From Allorhizobium sonneratiae (GTDB lineage: Bacteria > Pseudomonadota > Alphaproteobacteria > Rhizobiales > Rhizobiaceae): a stretch of DNA of 64,000 nt. The position numbers were made by a program, and so were the translations under genes. Of the stretch, positions 45,437 through 55,209 are shown piece after piece. A model generated the notes under the pieces. It was not told where the DNA came from and did not search any database. It saw nothing but the letters and a program-made list of their open reading frames with translations. Numbering within the stretch: the first letter of the stretch is position 1; each line of letters starts with the position of its first letter. The DNA lies in assembly GCF_023700755.1 (NCBI RefSeq), contig NZ_JAMKOJ010000002.1:62001-126000 (forward strand), in the 5' to 3' direction.

Positions 45437-45704
45437 CACGGTGACGAACGTGAAGGACAAGAGGTTGCGGCAAAGGGATGAGGCTGCCCATCAGGGCAGG
45501 CCGCGCCATCTTGTTGCCATGACCGCATCTTCGCGCGCCTGGTATCGTATGGATCGTTTGCTCCGGCAGACTGGTCTCGATGCGTGTTTATCCATCGGAT
45601 GTTTGTGCAAACCGGCACCCGGTTTACGGCCTGATACTGCGGCTGTTGGCTCTTTACGGCATGATTGTGCCGATCATCTGTTCCAGTCGACCCATAGTCT
45701 TTCG

Positions 45705-47279
45705 ATGACCGATCTGTTAGCCCATCGTCCGATCCGGCCATTTCTGCGCACACTGGCGCTGGCATTGATGATCCTGCCTCTTGGGGGTCTACCAGCCTTT
45801 GCGGCTCAGCCAGCGCCACCACCGGCCCCCGCGGCAGCACCGCCAGAGCCCGGCGCAGCCAAAGCGCCCGCTCCTGCACCATCGGGCGATCAGCTCGCCC
45901 CTTATCTCATGATCCGCTCGCTGGAATATGTGCAGGATAGCATGGTTAGGGGCGATCATGCGGCTGCAGGCATGCAACCATTTCTTCTGATGAAGATCGA
46001 CAAGCGTCTGCGCTCGGCCAAACCTTCGGAATTTGCTGATCCCCGCAACACAGATGCGGCATTTATCTACGCCATGAGCGGCGGCAATCCGGCCACGCTG
46101 GAATATCTTCTCTCCCGCGATGTCGATGGCCATTTCGACATCCGCATCGGTGATGCCCTGCGCAAATATTTCAACGGCCGAGGGGTACTGGGCGTGGAAA
46201 CCATCGCCGACCTGGTGCCGCTCTACAAGGACAGCCGGATTGGGCCCTATTTTTCGCTGGTTGCAGGCAATGTCATGGCGGCAAAAGACGCCAAACGGGC
46301 GCTGAGCTTTTACGATCTCGCCCGCCTCGATTCACCGGGCACCATCATTGAGGAATCGGCGCTCAGACGATCGTTGAAACTGTCCATCGAGGCCAAGGAT
46401 ATTCCCAAGGCCATGTCCTATGCCAATCGCTATGCAAGGCGGTTCCTCTATTCGCCCTATGCGGTTCAGTTTGCCGATCTCTTCGTCAATCTGGTTGTCG
46501 ACCATATCGATGAGCTGAAGATGGACGATGTCGAGGCCACGCTAGCCGTGATGGACAAGGATCATCGGCGCGACCTTTATCTGCGCATCGCCCGCAAGGC
46601 GACCATTGATGGGCGTCAGCAGCTTGCCCGGCTTGCTGCGGAAAAAGCCGCAGCGCTTGGTGATGCATCAAGCGATCTGAAAGCCATACTGTATGGCGGG
46701 GCAGCCAGCCTGACCACACAGGATGCAACACAGGCCGCAAAGACAATCGACAGTCTGGCCAGCACTCCCCTCTCGCCATCCGACCGCGCTCTGCTCGAAG
46801 CCGCGCGTGCCGTGGCGCGCGAGATTACCACGCTGCCAACCGCAGCTACACCGCCGGAAGCCGTCGCACCCCCCATGGTCCAACCCACGGCCCCGGTCAC
46901 AGCAAGCCCGGCGCCACCTCAAAGCATACAGGCAACCGAACAACAGAATCCGATCGGTCCGGTTGCGGGTCAAGGTCAAAGTCAAGGTCCGGGACAGGCT
47001 CCACCACAGCCGGCCGTGCCAGCATCATCCGGGCCACCGCCCACAGCGGTCATGCCCCCTGCGCAACCTGCCGCTCAGGCGCCACCGCCAATCGCACCAG
47101 GACAGTTACCTTTGGCCGCGCCTCCTGCTCAGGCGGTCGCACAGCCCCCTTCCGCCTCGTCTACCGGACTGCCGGCAGCGGACGCAAAGACCTATGAAGC
47201 CATGCAGAGTTTCGTCACAAGCGGCCAGCAGAAGCTTCAGGAAATTGACAAACTTTTAAAAATGCCGGGAGGACAATAA
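45705..47279 (+). CDS. motC: Chemotaxis/motility protein MotC
   Basis: About 524 residues: a signal peptide (PIRPFLRTLALALMILPLGGLPAFA), then a helical part (QLAPYLMIRSLEYVQDSMVRGDHAAAGMQPFLLMKIDKRLR) known from rhizobial MotC, and a long Pro/Gln/Ala-rich region before the C-terminus. MotC is a periplasmic protein that interacts with MotB in rhizobia. ATG 45705 is chosen because the signal peptide follows at once; the frame is open much further back, with ATGs at 45519 and 45549, and no strong ribosome site is visible. The start is therefore uncertain. Confidence 0.82.
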   Translation: MTDLLAHRPIRPFLRTLALALMILPLGGLPAFAAQPAPPPAPAAAPPEPGAAKAPAPAPSGDQLAPYLMIRSLEYVQDSMVRGDHAAAGMQPFLLMKIDKRLRSAKPSEFADPRNTDAAFIYAMSGGNPATLEYLLSRDVDGHFDIRIGDALRKYFNGRGVLGVETIADLVPLYKDSRIGPYFSLVAGNVMAAKDAKRALSFYDLARLDSPGTIIEESALRRSLKLSIEAKDIPKAMSYANRYARRFLYSPYAVQFADLFVNLVVDHIDELKMDDVEATLAVMDKDHRRDLYLRIARKATIDGRQQLARLAAEKAAALGDASSDLKAILYGGAASLTTQDATQAAKTIDSLASTPLSPSDRALLEAARAVAREITTLPTAATPPEAVAPPMVQPTAPVTASPAPPQSIQATEQQNPIGPVAGQGQSQGPGQAPPQPAVPASSGPPPTAVMPPAQPAAQAPPPIAPGQLPLAAPPAQAVAQPPSASSTGLPAADAKTYEAMQSFVTSGQQKLQEIDKLLKMPGGQ

Positions 47280-49054
47280 TGGTGGATGCACCAACAACGA
47301 CAGCCGCTTCCGCAGCCAGCAACGTCACGTATAATAACGGCAATCGCAACAACACGCATGTCCAGGCAGGCAGTTCGGATTTCCTGACGGCGCTGACCAA
47401 GGTCGCCTCGTCACAGACCGATGACAAGGGAAATGCGCAGCAGAATACAAACGACGGCCGGCAGGCGGGCCAGAAACCGTCACAGACGTCAGGGCAAAAC
47501 ACCACCGGAACCGCTGGCAAGTCTCAGGACAGTCAGGGGCGCCAGGATGGATCGTCTGCAACAGGCAACGGCCAAACCGATCATATAGCAGCCCTTGACG
47601 CAGCTGAGGCCTCACAGGAAGCCGATGACAAGCTGAGCGATCTGCTTGACAAGAGCACGGCGGCTGCGAAAACCGCCGGAACTGCGGCTAAGACAGACCT
47701 GACCAAAGCCGCTGTCGAGACCAATGTGGCCACTGGTGATCCGGCCACACAGGCTACAGACGCCAATCAGGGTCAGAAGGACTCGCAGCCCGTTGCTGAT
47801 CCGGCAAAGGCGACGTCTGTCAAGACGGGCGCCACGATTGCAGACCCGCAGACAGCCATTGCCGATGCTCTGGCACAAGCGACAACCGGCACAACAGCAG
47901 GACAGGGCAAGACCGGTCAGACGGCGGATCCCAAAACAGCCAAGAGCGACTCGGACACGAGCGATGCCGCGGACAGCGCAACGACCTCCCCCGACACCAC
48001 GACGCCAGCACCAGGCACACAGGACATGCTCACCCTGCTTGGACTGACAAGCGCCCAGCAGGCCGCCGCGGCCCAGGCGAATGCCTCGGCCAATGCGCAA
48101 CTCTCCGGCGGCAAGGCGGCATCCACACTCGCGGCAAATACTGCCGGAACCGCCGCGATCGCAGGTGCAGCAGCCACCACGACCAAAGGTATTGCTGTGG
48201 CCGCTACCGCTCAAGATCAATCCGCGGGGCAAAATACTGCCATGGCTGCGACAAGCACCACAGCCTTTACATCCGCCGTCTCCGACAAGACCACACCATC
48301 GAAGCCGGATGGCAATACGGCCGCGGAAGCGCTTCATCTCGTCTCAGGCAGCAAGAGCGGAACGGACAGCCTGCAGGAGAAGCTGGAGGCAGCAACCCAG
48401 GACAGCAGCGGCAATGACGATAAGACCAGCGACCTGATGCAGAATGTCACCGTGGTGGATTCTCGCCGCATCATTGCGCCTGTCAGCAACAATAACGGCG
48501 TCAATATCGCCGCCGCCATGACCGGCAACAGCGAATGGGTCAGCGCCATGCGCAGCCACGCCGCCTCGGCCAGCGATGACAGTCAGAGCAGCCTTGCCGA
48601 CCGGACGATGAACTCCCTGCAGATCAAGATGACGCCGGACAATCTCGGAACGGTAACGGCCAATCTCAAACTGACCAATGGTGAGCTGAGCGTCAATCTC
48701 GTCGTCGACAACAGCGCCGCTTACCGCAAATTACATGACGACCAGAACAGCCTTGTCAGCTCGCTCAAAGCGCAAGGCTTTGCCGTCGATCATGTCAGCA
48801 TCACCATGACCAGTAGCGATCAGTCAGGCAGCAATGCCAACCAGAACAATGGACAGAACCAGTCTTCCGCCCAGCAACAGGCCATGCAGCAAAACGGTGG
48901 CGGATCGAGCCAGGGCGGCAATCGACCCCAGACAAGGCCATCCTATGATTTCAACGGACAGACGAGCGGAGTGACAGTCGATGACAGTGCGGTGGCAACT
49001 GCGGCATCTCAGGATAAGAGCGGTTCTGCTTCTGGCAGCCAGCTTTATCTGTAA
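47279..49054 (+). CDS. fliK: Flagellar hook-length control protein FliK (MotD)
   Basis: The 591-residue protein is low in complexity (Thr, Ala, Gln, Asp) up to about residue 430 and then has the FliK C-terminal domain (LQIKMTPDNLGTVTANLKLTNGELSVNLVVDNSAAYRKLHDDQNSLVSSLKAQGF). FliK measures hook length and switches the export substrate. Its ATG overlaps the motC stop by one base (TAATG). In rhizobia it was first called MotD. Confidence 0.92.
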   Translation: MVDAPTTTAASAASNVTYNNGNRNNTHVQAGSSDFLTALTKVASSQTDDKGNAQQNTNDGRQAGQKPSQTSGQNTTGTAGKSQDSQGRQDGSSATGNGQTDHIAALDAAEASQEADDKLSDLLDKSTAAAKTAGTAAKTDLTKAAVETNVATGDPATQATDANQGQKDSQPVADPAKATSVKTGATIADPQTAIADALAQATTGTTAGQGKTGQTADPKTAKSDSDTSDAADSATTSPDTTTPAPGTQDMLTLLGLTSAQQAAAAQANASANAQLSGGKAASTLAANTAGTAAIAGAAATTTKGIAVAATAQDQSAGQNTAMAATSTTAFTSAVSDKTTPSKPDGNTAAEALHLVSGSKSGTDSLQEKLEAATQDSSGNDDKTSDLMQNVTVVDSRRIIAPVSNNNGVNIAAAMTGNSEWVSAMRSHAASASDDSQSSLADRTMNSLQIKMTPDNLGTVTANLKLTNGELSVNLVVDNSAAYRKLHDDQNSLVSSLKAQGFAVDHVSITMTSSDQSGSNANQNNGQNQSSAQQQAMQQNGGGSSQGGNRPQTRPSYDFNGQTSGVTVDDSAVATAASQDKSGSASGSQLYL

Positions 49055-49604
49055 GCCAGCACTTGCCGAAGCACCATCGCAGCCTTCCGGTCTGTGCGAG
49101 CGCGAAATCAGTCGGGCAGCGGCAAAATATGGCATTCCTGAGGGCATACTCTATTCTGTTGGCCTGACGGAAACCGGACGCAAAGGGTCATTACAGCCTT
49201 ACGCAATGAATGTGGAAGGCAAGGCGCTGTTTCCCCAGTCGCTCGATCAGGCGCTGAGAACTTTCGTGCTGGCCAAGGAAAATGGCGCACGCCTGATCGA
49301 CATCGGCTGCATGCAGATCAACCAATACTACCATGGCGAGAATTTTTCCTCGATTGTCGATATGTTCGATCCGCAGAAAAATGTCGACTATGCGGCCCGT
49401 TTTCTCGCCACCCTTCACAATCAACATGACACATGGACCATGGCGGTAGCCCGATATCACGCCGGACCCAACAACAATCCGGCGCAAAAAGAATATGTCT
49501 GTCGTGTGATTGCCAATCTCGTCGCCACTGGTTACGGCAACTGGACCGCGAATGCCTGGCAATTCTGTCAGGGCGAGGTCGGTATCCGGCAGGCGCAAAG
49601 ATAG
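48981..49604 (+). CDS. Flagellar-cluster lytic transglycosylase
   Basis: The 207-residue protein has a signal peptide (LRIRAVLLLAASFICKPALA), then a transglycosylase SLT domain: ISRAAAKYGIPEGILYSVGLTETGRK with catalytic E64, and GCMQINQYYHG and AVARYHAGPNN. It probably opens peptidoglycan for the rod and hook. The gene overlaps the end of fliK by 74 bases in another frame; GGAG precedes ATG 48981 by nine bases, and the signal peptide starts inside the overlap. Confidence 0.88.
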   Translation: MTVRWQLRHLRIRAVLLLAASFICKPALAEAPSQPSGLCEREISRAAAKYGIPEGILYSVGLTETGRKGSLQPYAMNVEGKALFPQSLDQALRTFVLAKENGARLIDIGCMQINQYYHGENFSSIVDMFDPQKNVDYAARFLATLHNQHDTWTMAVARYHAGPNNNPAQKEYVCRVIANLVATGYGNWTANAWQFCQGEVGIRQAQR

Positions 49605-49922
49605 TCAAATCCTATGTTTCTGTAGGCTTTCTGTCAGCAATTTCAATCAGAGATGATTTGATTGCCTCAAACCTGCCCAATTTGTGACAAGCCAAAACCG
49701 CTTTTTTTACCGGATGTGTCGTCTCGGCACCTTAATATTTTGTTAACCTGAAAAACTGTATTTAGTGTTTATCTCATGATTTTTATCTATATATAGACCA
49801 AATCACCGCTAAAATCTTAATCAACTATTAATAAATATCATTAACTTTCCACAGTTGTCGTTGAGTCGTCCGATTCGTACCCATGACGTGTTGAAACACC
49901 ACACTGATTCGGAGGCGGACGA
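49605..49922. other. Promoter region of rem, no gene seen
   Basis: A 318-base gap, AT-rich at 49730-49850 (TATATATAGACC, TTAATAAATATCATTAAC). A distinct promoter for rem is expected, since Rem is controlled by VisN/VisR in rhizobia. I cannot point to a specific site. Confidence 0.55.
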
Positions 49923-50594
49923 ATGATCGTCGTGGTTGATGAGCGCACGCTCGTTAAGGATGGATACACGTCACTATTTGGACGTGAAGGCATACCTTCA
50001 ACCGGGTTTGACCCGGTTGAATTTGGGGAATGGGTCGCATCTGCGGCCGAATCCGATATTGCAGCAGTTGAAGCTTTCCTTTTGGGACAAGGCGATCGCA
50101 CTGGCGATTTGCCGAGGGCCATTCGTGATCGCACCTCTGCACCTGTGATTGCAGTCAGCGATCAACCCTCACTCGAGGCAACGCTTGCCCTGTTCGACAG
50201 CGGCGTCGACGATGTGGTGCGCAAGCCTGTGCATCCGCGTGAAATTCTGGCGCGTGCGGCGGCAATTCGCCGTCGTCTGAAGGCTGTCGCCAACTATACC
50301 GAGATCGGTCCGATCCGGGTCTTTTCCGACGGTCGCGATCCGGAAATCAATGGCGATGTCTTCCCCCTGCCGCGGCGTGAGCGCCGCATTCTGGAATATC
50401 TCGTCGCCAATCGCGGACGTCGTGTGTCCAAATCCCAGATCTTCAATGCCATCTATGGCATTTTCGACGAAGAAGTCGAAGAAAACGTCGTTGAAAGCCA
50501 TATCAGCAAGCTGCGCAAGAAACTGCGCAAGAAGCTCGGCTTCGATCCGGTCGATTCCAAGCGTTTTCTTGGCTATTGCATTGATTGGCAATAA
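49923..50594 (+). CDS. rem: Transcriptional activator of exponential-phase motility Rem
   Basis: The 223-residue OmpR-type protein has a receiver-like N-terminus ([24 protein letters not shown]...) without a clear phosphoacceptor aspartate and a C-terminal winged helix ([55 protein letters not shown]). Rem activates flagellar and motor genes in rhizobia. It is placed between the transglycosylase gene and flgK; a hairpin follows its stop. Confidence 0.93.
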   Translation: MIVVVDERTLVKDGYTSLFGREGIPSTGFDPVEFGEWVASAAESDIAAVEAFLLGQGDRTGDLPRAIRDRTSAPVIAVSDQPSLEATLALFDSGVDDVVRKPVHPREILARAAAIRRRLKAVANYTEIGPIRVFSDGRDPEINGDVFPLPRRERRILEYLVANRGRRVSKSQIFNAIYGIFDEEVEENVVESHISKLRKKLRKKLGFDPVDSKRFLGYCIDWQ

Positions 50595-50596
50595 TG

Positions 50597-50619
50597 TTTC
50601 CGGCGGGAGCCGCCGGAAA
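50597..50619 (+). terminator. Hairpin directly after rem
   Basis: TTTCCGGCGG-GAG-CCGCCGGAAA, a perfect 10-bp stem with a 3-nt loop, starts two bases after the stop. No T-run follows. Confidence 0.65.
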
Positions 50620-51056
50620 TCCCATGGGCCTTGCCTCCTGCTTGCAAAAGCGATTTCTCAAACAGCTTCACGCAAGGCCCGCTCCTTAATCTCTTCATAA
50701 CACGATTTGAACGAGGACGTGCGATGAAGGCGAAGGGGCGCAACGGCAAGGGGGGCAAAAGGCAGGCGGCTGTGGCAGTCAACTGCTTTTCAGCAGTCCC
50801 TGCGGTGATCACCTCTTCCTCTTGCGCTGAAGCAGATACGCCCAAGGGATACACTGCTTTCAGTTCTCTCAGATGGGGCGGAACAGGGTGAAGGTGTAGC
50901 TGGAGGCAAGGGCGCACCCGGCAGCAAGACGGATAATGACGCGCCCTTCCCGTTCCCCTTTCCAGGTTCTCAGTTCTGGCCGGAACTGATTGTCACATTT
51001 TCCGGCCCGAAACCTGAAACCCGGCGCGTTTGTCGAGAAAAAATAAAGGCAGCATC
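50620..51056. other. Gap between rem and flgK, where flgE is expected; only weak frames
   Basis: About 440 bases without a gene I can support. A 55-codon frame with ATG at 50724 (MKAKGRNGKGGKRQ...) ends at 50891 and overlaps another open frame (50809-51078, no start codon) that encodes DNDAPFPFPFPGSQFWPELI. The two could be one frameshifted gene or chance. Neither shows flgE character. Confidence 0.5.
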
Positions 51057-52517
51057 ATGTCGCTTTCGTCAACAATGAACACGGCGAAGAGTATTTTGAC
51101 CAATACCAGCACCCAGTCGCAGGTAGTGTCCAAAAATATCTCCAATTCGCAGACGCAAGGCTATGTTCAGCGTGATGCCACCACGATCATGAACGCCAAT
51201 GGTGACGCCACAGTCGTCACCGTTCGCAATGGCGATGCAATCTTACAAAAACAGATGCTGACAGCCAATTCGCAGTCGCAGGGACAGACGACACTCGACG
51301 ACGGACTGACGCAGCTGAACGCTCTTCTTGGAGGCAACAGTTATGATCTGTCGCCTTCCAGCTATATGACCAAGCTGGTCAATGCCCTGCAGTCCTATGA
51401 AGCGCAGCCGAGCCAGACCTCTCTGGCCCAATCCGCTGTCAGTGCCGCACAGGATCTCGCCAATTCGCTCAATACGACCTCACAGGGTGTTCAAACCGTT
51501 CGCGCTCAGGCGGATGCGTCGATCAAGAGCGATGTCAGCAAGCTGAACGACCTTTTGTCGCAGTTCCAGACCGCCAACAAGGCCGTTGTGCAGGCAACGG
51601 CGGCAGGTACTGACGCCAATGATGCGCTCGATCAGCGCGACAAGATCGTACAGGACATTTCCAAGATTATCGGTGTATCGACCGTCACGCGCGGTAACAA
51701 CGACATGGCGCTTTATACCAACAATGGCACCGTGCTTTTCGACAAGCTGCCGCGCACCGTCACCTTCACCGCCACCGGCGGCTATGGTGCCGGAACCACC
51801 GGCAACCCGGTCTATATCGACGGGGTGCCGCTGAAGGCCGGCACCGGTGGCAACACCACCGCCCAGGGTTCCATGGAAGCCAATCTGCAGATCCGTGACG
51901 ACATTGCGCCGCAGATGCAGGAGCAACTGGATGAACAGGCGCGCGGCCTGATCAATCTGTTTTCCGAAACGCCGAACGGCTCGACGGATGATCCCGTCCC
52001 TGGCCTGTTCACCTATGCCGATTCGGATGGCTCATCTCCGACAGATCCCACCATCGTTCCCGGCATAGCTTCCGAAATCACGGTCAACACGGCCTATGTG
52101 ACAGCCGATAATGGCGACCCGACCCTGTTGCGCGACGGTGGCGCAAATGGTGATTCGTATAAATGGAACACGGACGGCAGCAGCAGCTATTCGACACTTC
52201 TGGACAAATATGTCACGGCCTTTGACACGTCGATGGATTTCGACAGTTCCGCGGGCCTGGGCGATTCGGCCACCCTTACCGATTACGCCTCCAATTCGAT
52301 CGCCTGGTTGCAGCAATATCGCTCCACCTCGGATTCGGCCAAGGAATCGAAATCGGCCCTGTCGCAGCGCGCCACGGAAGCCTATCAGAACAAGACCGGC
52401 GTCAATCTCGACGAGGAATTGTCGAAAATGCTCGACATCGAGCAATCCTATAAGGCGTCCACAAAACTGATTAATGCCGTGGACACTATGCTGCAATCGC
52501 TCCTGGAGATCGCATAA
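51057..52517 (+). CDS. flgK: Flagellar hook-associated protein 1 (FlgK)
   Basis: The 486-residue protein has the FlgK N-terminus (SSTMNTAKSILTNTSTQSQVVSKNISNSQTQGYVQRD), DALDQRDKIVQDISKIIGV, and the C-terminus (EELSKMLDIEQSYKASTKLINAVDTMLQSLLEI). It joins hook and filament. ATG 51057 has AAGG upstream; an in-frame start nine codons earlier has no family sequence. flgL follows by three bases. Confidence 0.95.
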   Translation: MSLSSTMNTAKSILTNTSTQSQVVSKNISNSQTQGYVQRDATTIMNANGDATVVTVRNGDAILQKQMLTANSQSQGQTTLDDGLTQLNALLGGNSYDLSPSSYMTKLVNALQSYEAQPSQTSLAQSAVSAAQDLANSLNTTSQGVQTVRAQADASIKSDVSKLNDLLSQFQTANKAVVQATAAGTDANDALDQRDKIVQDISKIIGVSTVTRGNNDMALYTNNGTVLFDKLPRTVTFTATGGYGAGTTGNPVYIDGVPLKAGTGGNTTAQGSMEANLQIRDDIAPQMQEQLDEQARGLINLFSETPNGSTDDPVPGLFTYADSDGSSPTDPTIVPGIASEITVNTAYVTADNGDPTLLRDGGANGDSYKWNTDGSSSYSTLLDKYVTAFDTSMDFDSSAGLGDSATLTDYASNSIAWLQQYRSTSDSAKESKSALSQRATEAYQNKTGVNLDEELSKMLDIEQSYKASTKLINAVDTMLQSLLEIA

Positions 52518-52520
52518 GTC

Positions 52521-53597
52521 ATGAAGACATCAAGCATATCCAGTCAGACCATACAAAATGCCATGCGTCTGACCATTTCCGATGCACAGAAGCAGATGGT
52601 CGATCTTCAGAAAGAAGTCACCACCGGCGAATATGCCGATGTCGGTACACAACTGGGGGCGCAAACATCGTCTGCAGTCGATCTGACCCGCGACAGTCTG
52701 CGATTGCAATCGCTCTCCGACGCCAATTCCATTGCCGATACGCGCCTGTCGGCCTCACAAGCAGCACTCGATCAGATCCTGTCCGCCGCGCAGACCCTGC
52801 AGTCAACCTATGTCAGTATCGGCAACAACACCGATAACGCGACCCTGACGACCGCACAGCAGACGGCGACCAATGCCCTCAACACCTTTACCAGCGCCGC
52901 CAACACATCTGCCAACGGAGAATATCTGTTTTCCGGCATCAATACCGATGTGAAACCGATGGCCGATTACAATGCCGTCGATTCCGACGGCAATGTCTCC
53001 TCGGCCAAACAGGCTTTCGATGATGCCTTTCAGAGCTATTTCGGCATGTCGGTCAATGACTCGGCAACATCGAGCATTACTTCTGACCAGATGAAAGATT
53101 TTCTGGAAAATACGCTGGAACCCATGTTCACTACCGACACCAGCGGCTGGACAGACAACTGGTCTTCGGCCAGCGATACGACGGTATCGAGCCGGATCAG
53201 CAAGACCGAAGTCGTGCAGACCTCTTCGACCGCCAACTCCAACGGCTTCCGCTACATGGGACTGGCCTCGGTCATCGGCGAAGAAATGCTCAGCATGAAC
53301 CTGTCGACGGATACGCGGTCCACGATGGTTAACAAGGCCATCGATTATACCGGCAAGGCGATCACCGGTATCCAGAACGAACAGACCCAGCTTGGACTTT
53401 CACAGCAACGAATCAAGGATGCCAACGATTCGTTAAGCTCACAGAAGGATATTATCGAGACACAGCTGACCAGTCTGACCGGCGTTGATGCCTACGAAGC
53501 CTCGACCAAGCTCAACAATCTTCAATCCTTGATTGAAACATCATATACGTTGACGGCAAGATTGCAAAAGCTAAGCCTTGTGGATTACCTCTCATGA
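52521..53597 (+). CDS. flgL: Flagellar hook-associated protein 3 (FlgL)
   Basis: The 358-residue protein has a flagellin-like N-terminus (IQNAMRLTISDAQKQMVDLQKEVTTGEYADVGTQLG), GEYLFSGINTDVKP, and C-terminal helices (SLSSQKDIIETQLTSLTGVDAYEASTKLNNLQSLIETSYTLTARLQKLSLVDYL). It connects FlgK to the filament. Confidence 0.94.
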   Translation: MKTSSISSQTIQNAMRLTISDAQKQMVDLQKEVTTGEYADVGTQLGAQTSSAVDLTRDSLRLQSLSDANSIADTRLSASQAALDQILSAAQTLQSTYVSIGNNTDNATLTTAQQTATNALNTFTSAANTSANGEYLFSGINTDVKPMADYNAVDSDGNVSSAKQAFDDAFQSYFGMSVNDSATSSITSDQMKDFLENTLEPMFTTDTSGWTDNWSSASDTTVSSRISKTEVVQTSSTANSNGFRYMGLASVIGEEMLSMNLSTDTRSTMVNKAIDYTGKAITGIQNEQTQLGLSQQRIKDANDSLSSQKDIIETQLTSLTGVDAYEASTKLNNLQSLIETSYTLTARLQKLSLVDYLS

Positions 53598-53629
53598 TCG
53601 AGAGGGTGGTAGGGTTAGAGGGAACCTAG

Positions 53630-53977
53630 ATGTACCAGTTTTCCTACAATGAGATCATGGAGGATGGCGTTGCCGATGCCAAGGAGCGTGAGCGACAGGT
53701 TCTCGACAGATCCATCGATCTTCTGGCGCAAGCCAGAACCGCGGGCCGCTACGGTCGCGAAAGCATAGAAGCAATCTATTACACCCGTCGGGTCTGGATA
53801 CGCTTTATTGAAGACCTCAAACAGCCCGACAACCAGCTTGGCGATGAACTTCGCGCCAATCTTATCTCAATCGCCCTGTGGATTCTGAAAGAATGCGACC
53901 GCATTCGCAAACGTGAATCCGACAACTACCAGGGTATCATCGATGTAACAACCATCATCAGGGATGGACTTAAATGA
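53630..53977 (+). CDS. flaF: Flagellar biosynthesis regulator FlaF
   Basis: The 115-residue protein ([31 protein letters not shown]) is typical of FlaF, which assists flagellin synthesis and secretion in alphaproteobacteria. It overlaps flbT by four bases, and both act on flagellin. Confidence 0.94.
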   Translation: MYQFSYNEIMEDGVADAKERERQVLDRSIDLLAQARTAGRYGRESIEAIYYTRRVWIRFIEDLKQPDNQLGDELRANLISIALWILKECDRIRKRESDNYQGIIDVTTIIRDGLK

Positions 53978-54423
53978 AGAGCACCTTGCGAATCTCGCTG
54001 AAATCCGGGGAACGAATCTTTATCAATGGTGCCGTGTTGCGCGTTGACCGGAAAGTTGCCCTTGAATTCCTGAACGATGTCACCTTTCTGCTGGAAAACC
54101 ATGTTCTCCAGCCGGAAGACGCGACAACGCCGCTCAGACAGCTGTATTTCATTGCGCAAATGATGTTGATCAACCCGGAAGGCAAGGAACAGACCCTGGC
54201 CATGTTCCGCAAATCGGTTGTCATGCTGCTGACCTGCTTCCAGGATGACGAGGTTCTGGCCGAACTGAAACGCATCGACGCTATGGTCATGTCGGGACGC
54301 GCCTTCGATGCGCTTAAAGCTATTCGCGGGCTTTATACGATCGAGGACCGCATTCTCAACAATCAGGAAATGCCCCCGGCCACGATCGAGCAGATCCGCA
54401 AGGAGATCGCTCCATGGCGGTAG
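53974..54423 (+). CDS. flbT: Flagellin mRNA regulator FlbT
   Basis: The 149-residue protein ([58 protein letters not shown]) matches FlbT, which binds the 5' leader of flagellin mRNA and limits or promotes its translation. It overlaps flaF (ATGA) and, at its end, flgD by ten bases. Confidence 0.95.
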   Translation: MKSTLRISLKSGERIFINGAVLRVDRKVALEFLNDVTFLLENHVLQPEDATTPLRQLYFIAQMMLINPEGKEQTLAMFRKSVVMLLTCFQDDEVLAELKRIDAMVMSGRAFDALKAIRGLYTIEDRILNNQEMPPATIEQIRKEIAPWR

Positions 54424-54857
54424 ACGCGACCACAAGCGCGACCAGTACGAGCAGTACCAGCTCGACCTATACCAATCCATGGGCAAACGCCTCATCGACA
54501 TCGGATTCAGCCGATGCCACGATGAATTACAACGACTTCCTGCAACTTTTGATTGCTCAGATGCAAAATCAGGACCCGACGGACCCGATGAATGCATCCG
54601 ATCAGATCTCCCAGTTGGCTACGTTTTCGCAAGTCGAGCAATCGATCAAGACCAACACGCTGCTGAGGAGCATGTTGCAGGCCGAGGCACTCACCAAGGC
54701 GGGCTCACTGGTCGGAACCACGGTCACAAGTTCTGATAGCACCTCAACCGGGGTTGTTTCTTCAGTGAAAGTCAACGATGATTCCGTATCATTGACGACC
54801 AGCAATGGCGATTCGATCAATCTGCAGACAGGCGTCAAGATTTCCAGCGGCTCCTGA
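54414..54857 (+). CDS. flgD: Flagellar hook assembly protein FlgD
   Basis: The 147-residue protein has the FlgD N-terminal domain: [44 protein letters not shown]. It caps the growing hook. It is short and lacks most of the C-terminal domain seen in enteric FlgD, as is usual for rhizobia. The start overlaps flbT. Confidence 0.93.
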   Translation: MAVDATTSATSTSSTSSTYTNPWANASSTSDSADATMNYNDFLQLLIAQMQNQDPTDPMNASDQISQLATFSQVEQSIKTNTLLRSMLQAEALTKAGSLVGTTVTSSDSTSTGVVSSVKVNDDSVSLTTSNGDSINLQTGVKISSGS

Positions 54858-54911
54858 GCCGTCGGAGAAACAAATTCAGAATGGCAGCATGATGCTGCGG
54901 GGATAACATCG

Positions 54912-55178
54912 ATGAATGAAGCCGATGCGCTCGATATCATGCGCTCTGCCGTATGGACAGTGCTAGTCGCCTCTGGGCCCGCGGTTCTGGCAGCCATGAT
55001 TGTCGGTGTCACGGTGGCGCTGATTCAGGCGCTAACCCAGATTCAGGAAATGACACTGACCTTCGTGCCGAAGATCGTGGCAATTCTTCTGGCCGTCGGG
55101 ATTACCGCTCCCTTTATCGGCGGACAGATTTCGCTTTTTGCCAATCTCGTGTTTTCGCGGGTTCAATCAGGTTTCTGA
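54912..55178 (+). CDS. fliQ: Flagellar export gate protein FliQ
   Basis: The 88-residue membrane protein has two hydrophobic helices around VTVALIQALTQIQEMTLTFVPKIVAILLAV, the core of FliQ/SpaQ. It works with FliR and FlhA in the export gate. A terminator in the following 450 bases separates it from flhA. Confidence 0.95.
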   Translation: MNEADALDIMRSAVWTVLVASGPAVLAAMIVGVTVALIQALTQIQEMTLTFVPKIVAILLAVGITAPFIGGQISLFANLVFSRVQSGF

Positions 55179-55209
55179 CCCAAAGTCTGAGTCTTTTTGT
55201 TTATTGAGA

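Noticed and set aside
49605..49922. A sigma-54 promoter before rem
   Set aside because: I found no TGGCAC-N5-TTGC type sequence in the gap.
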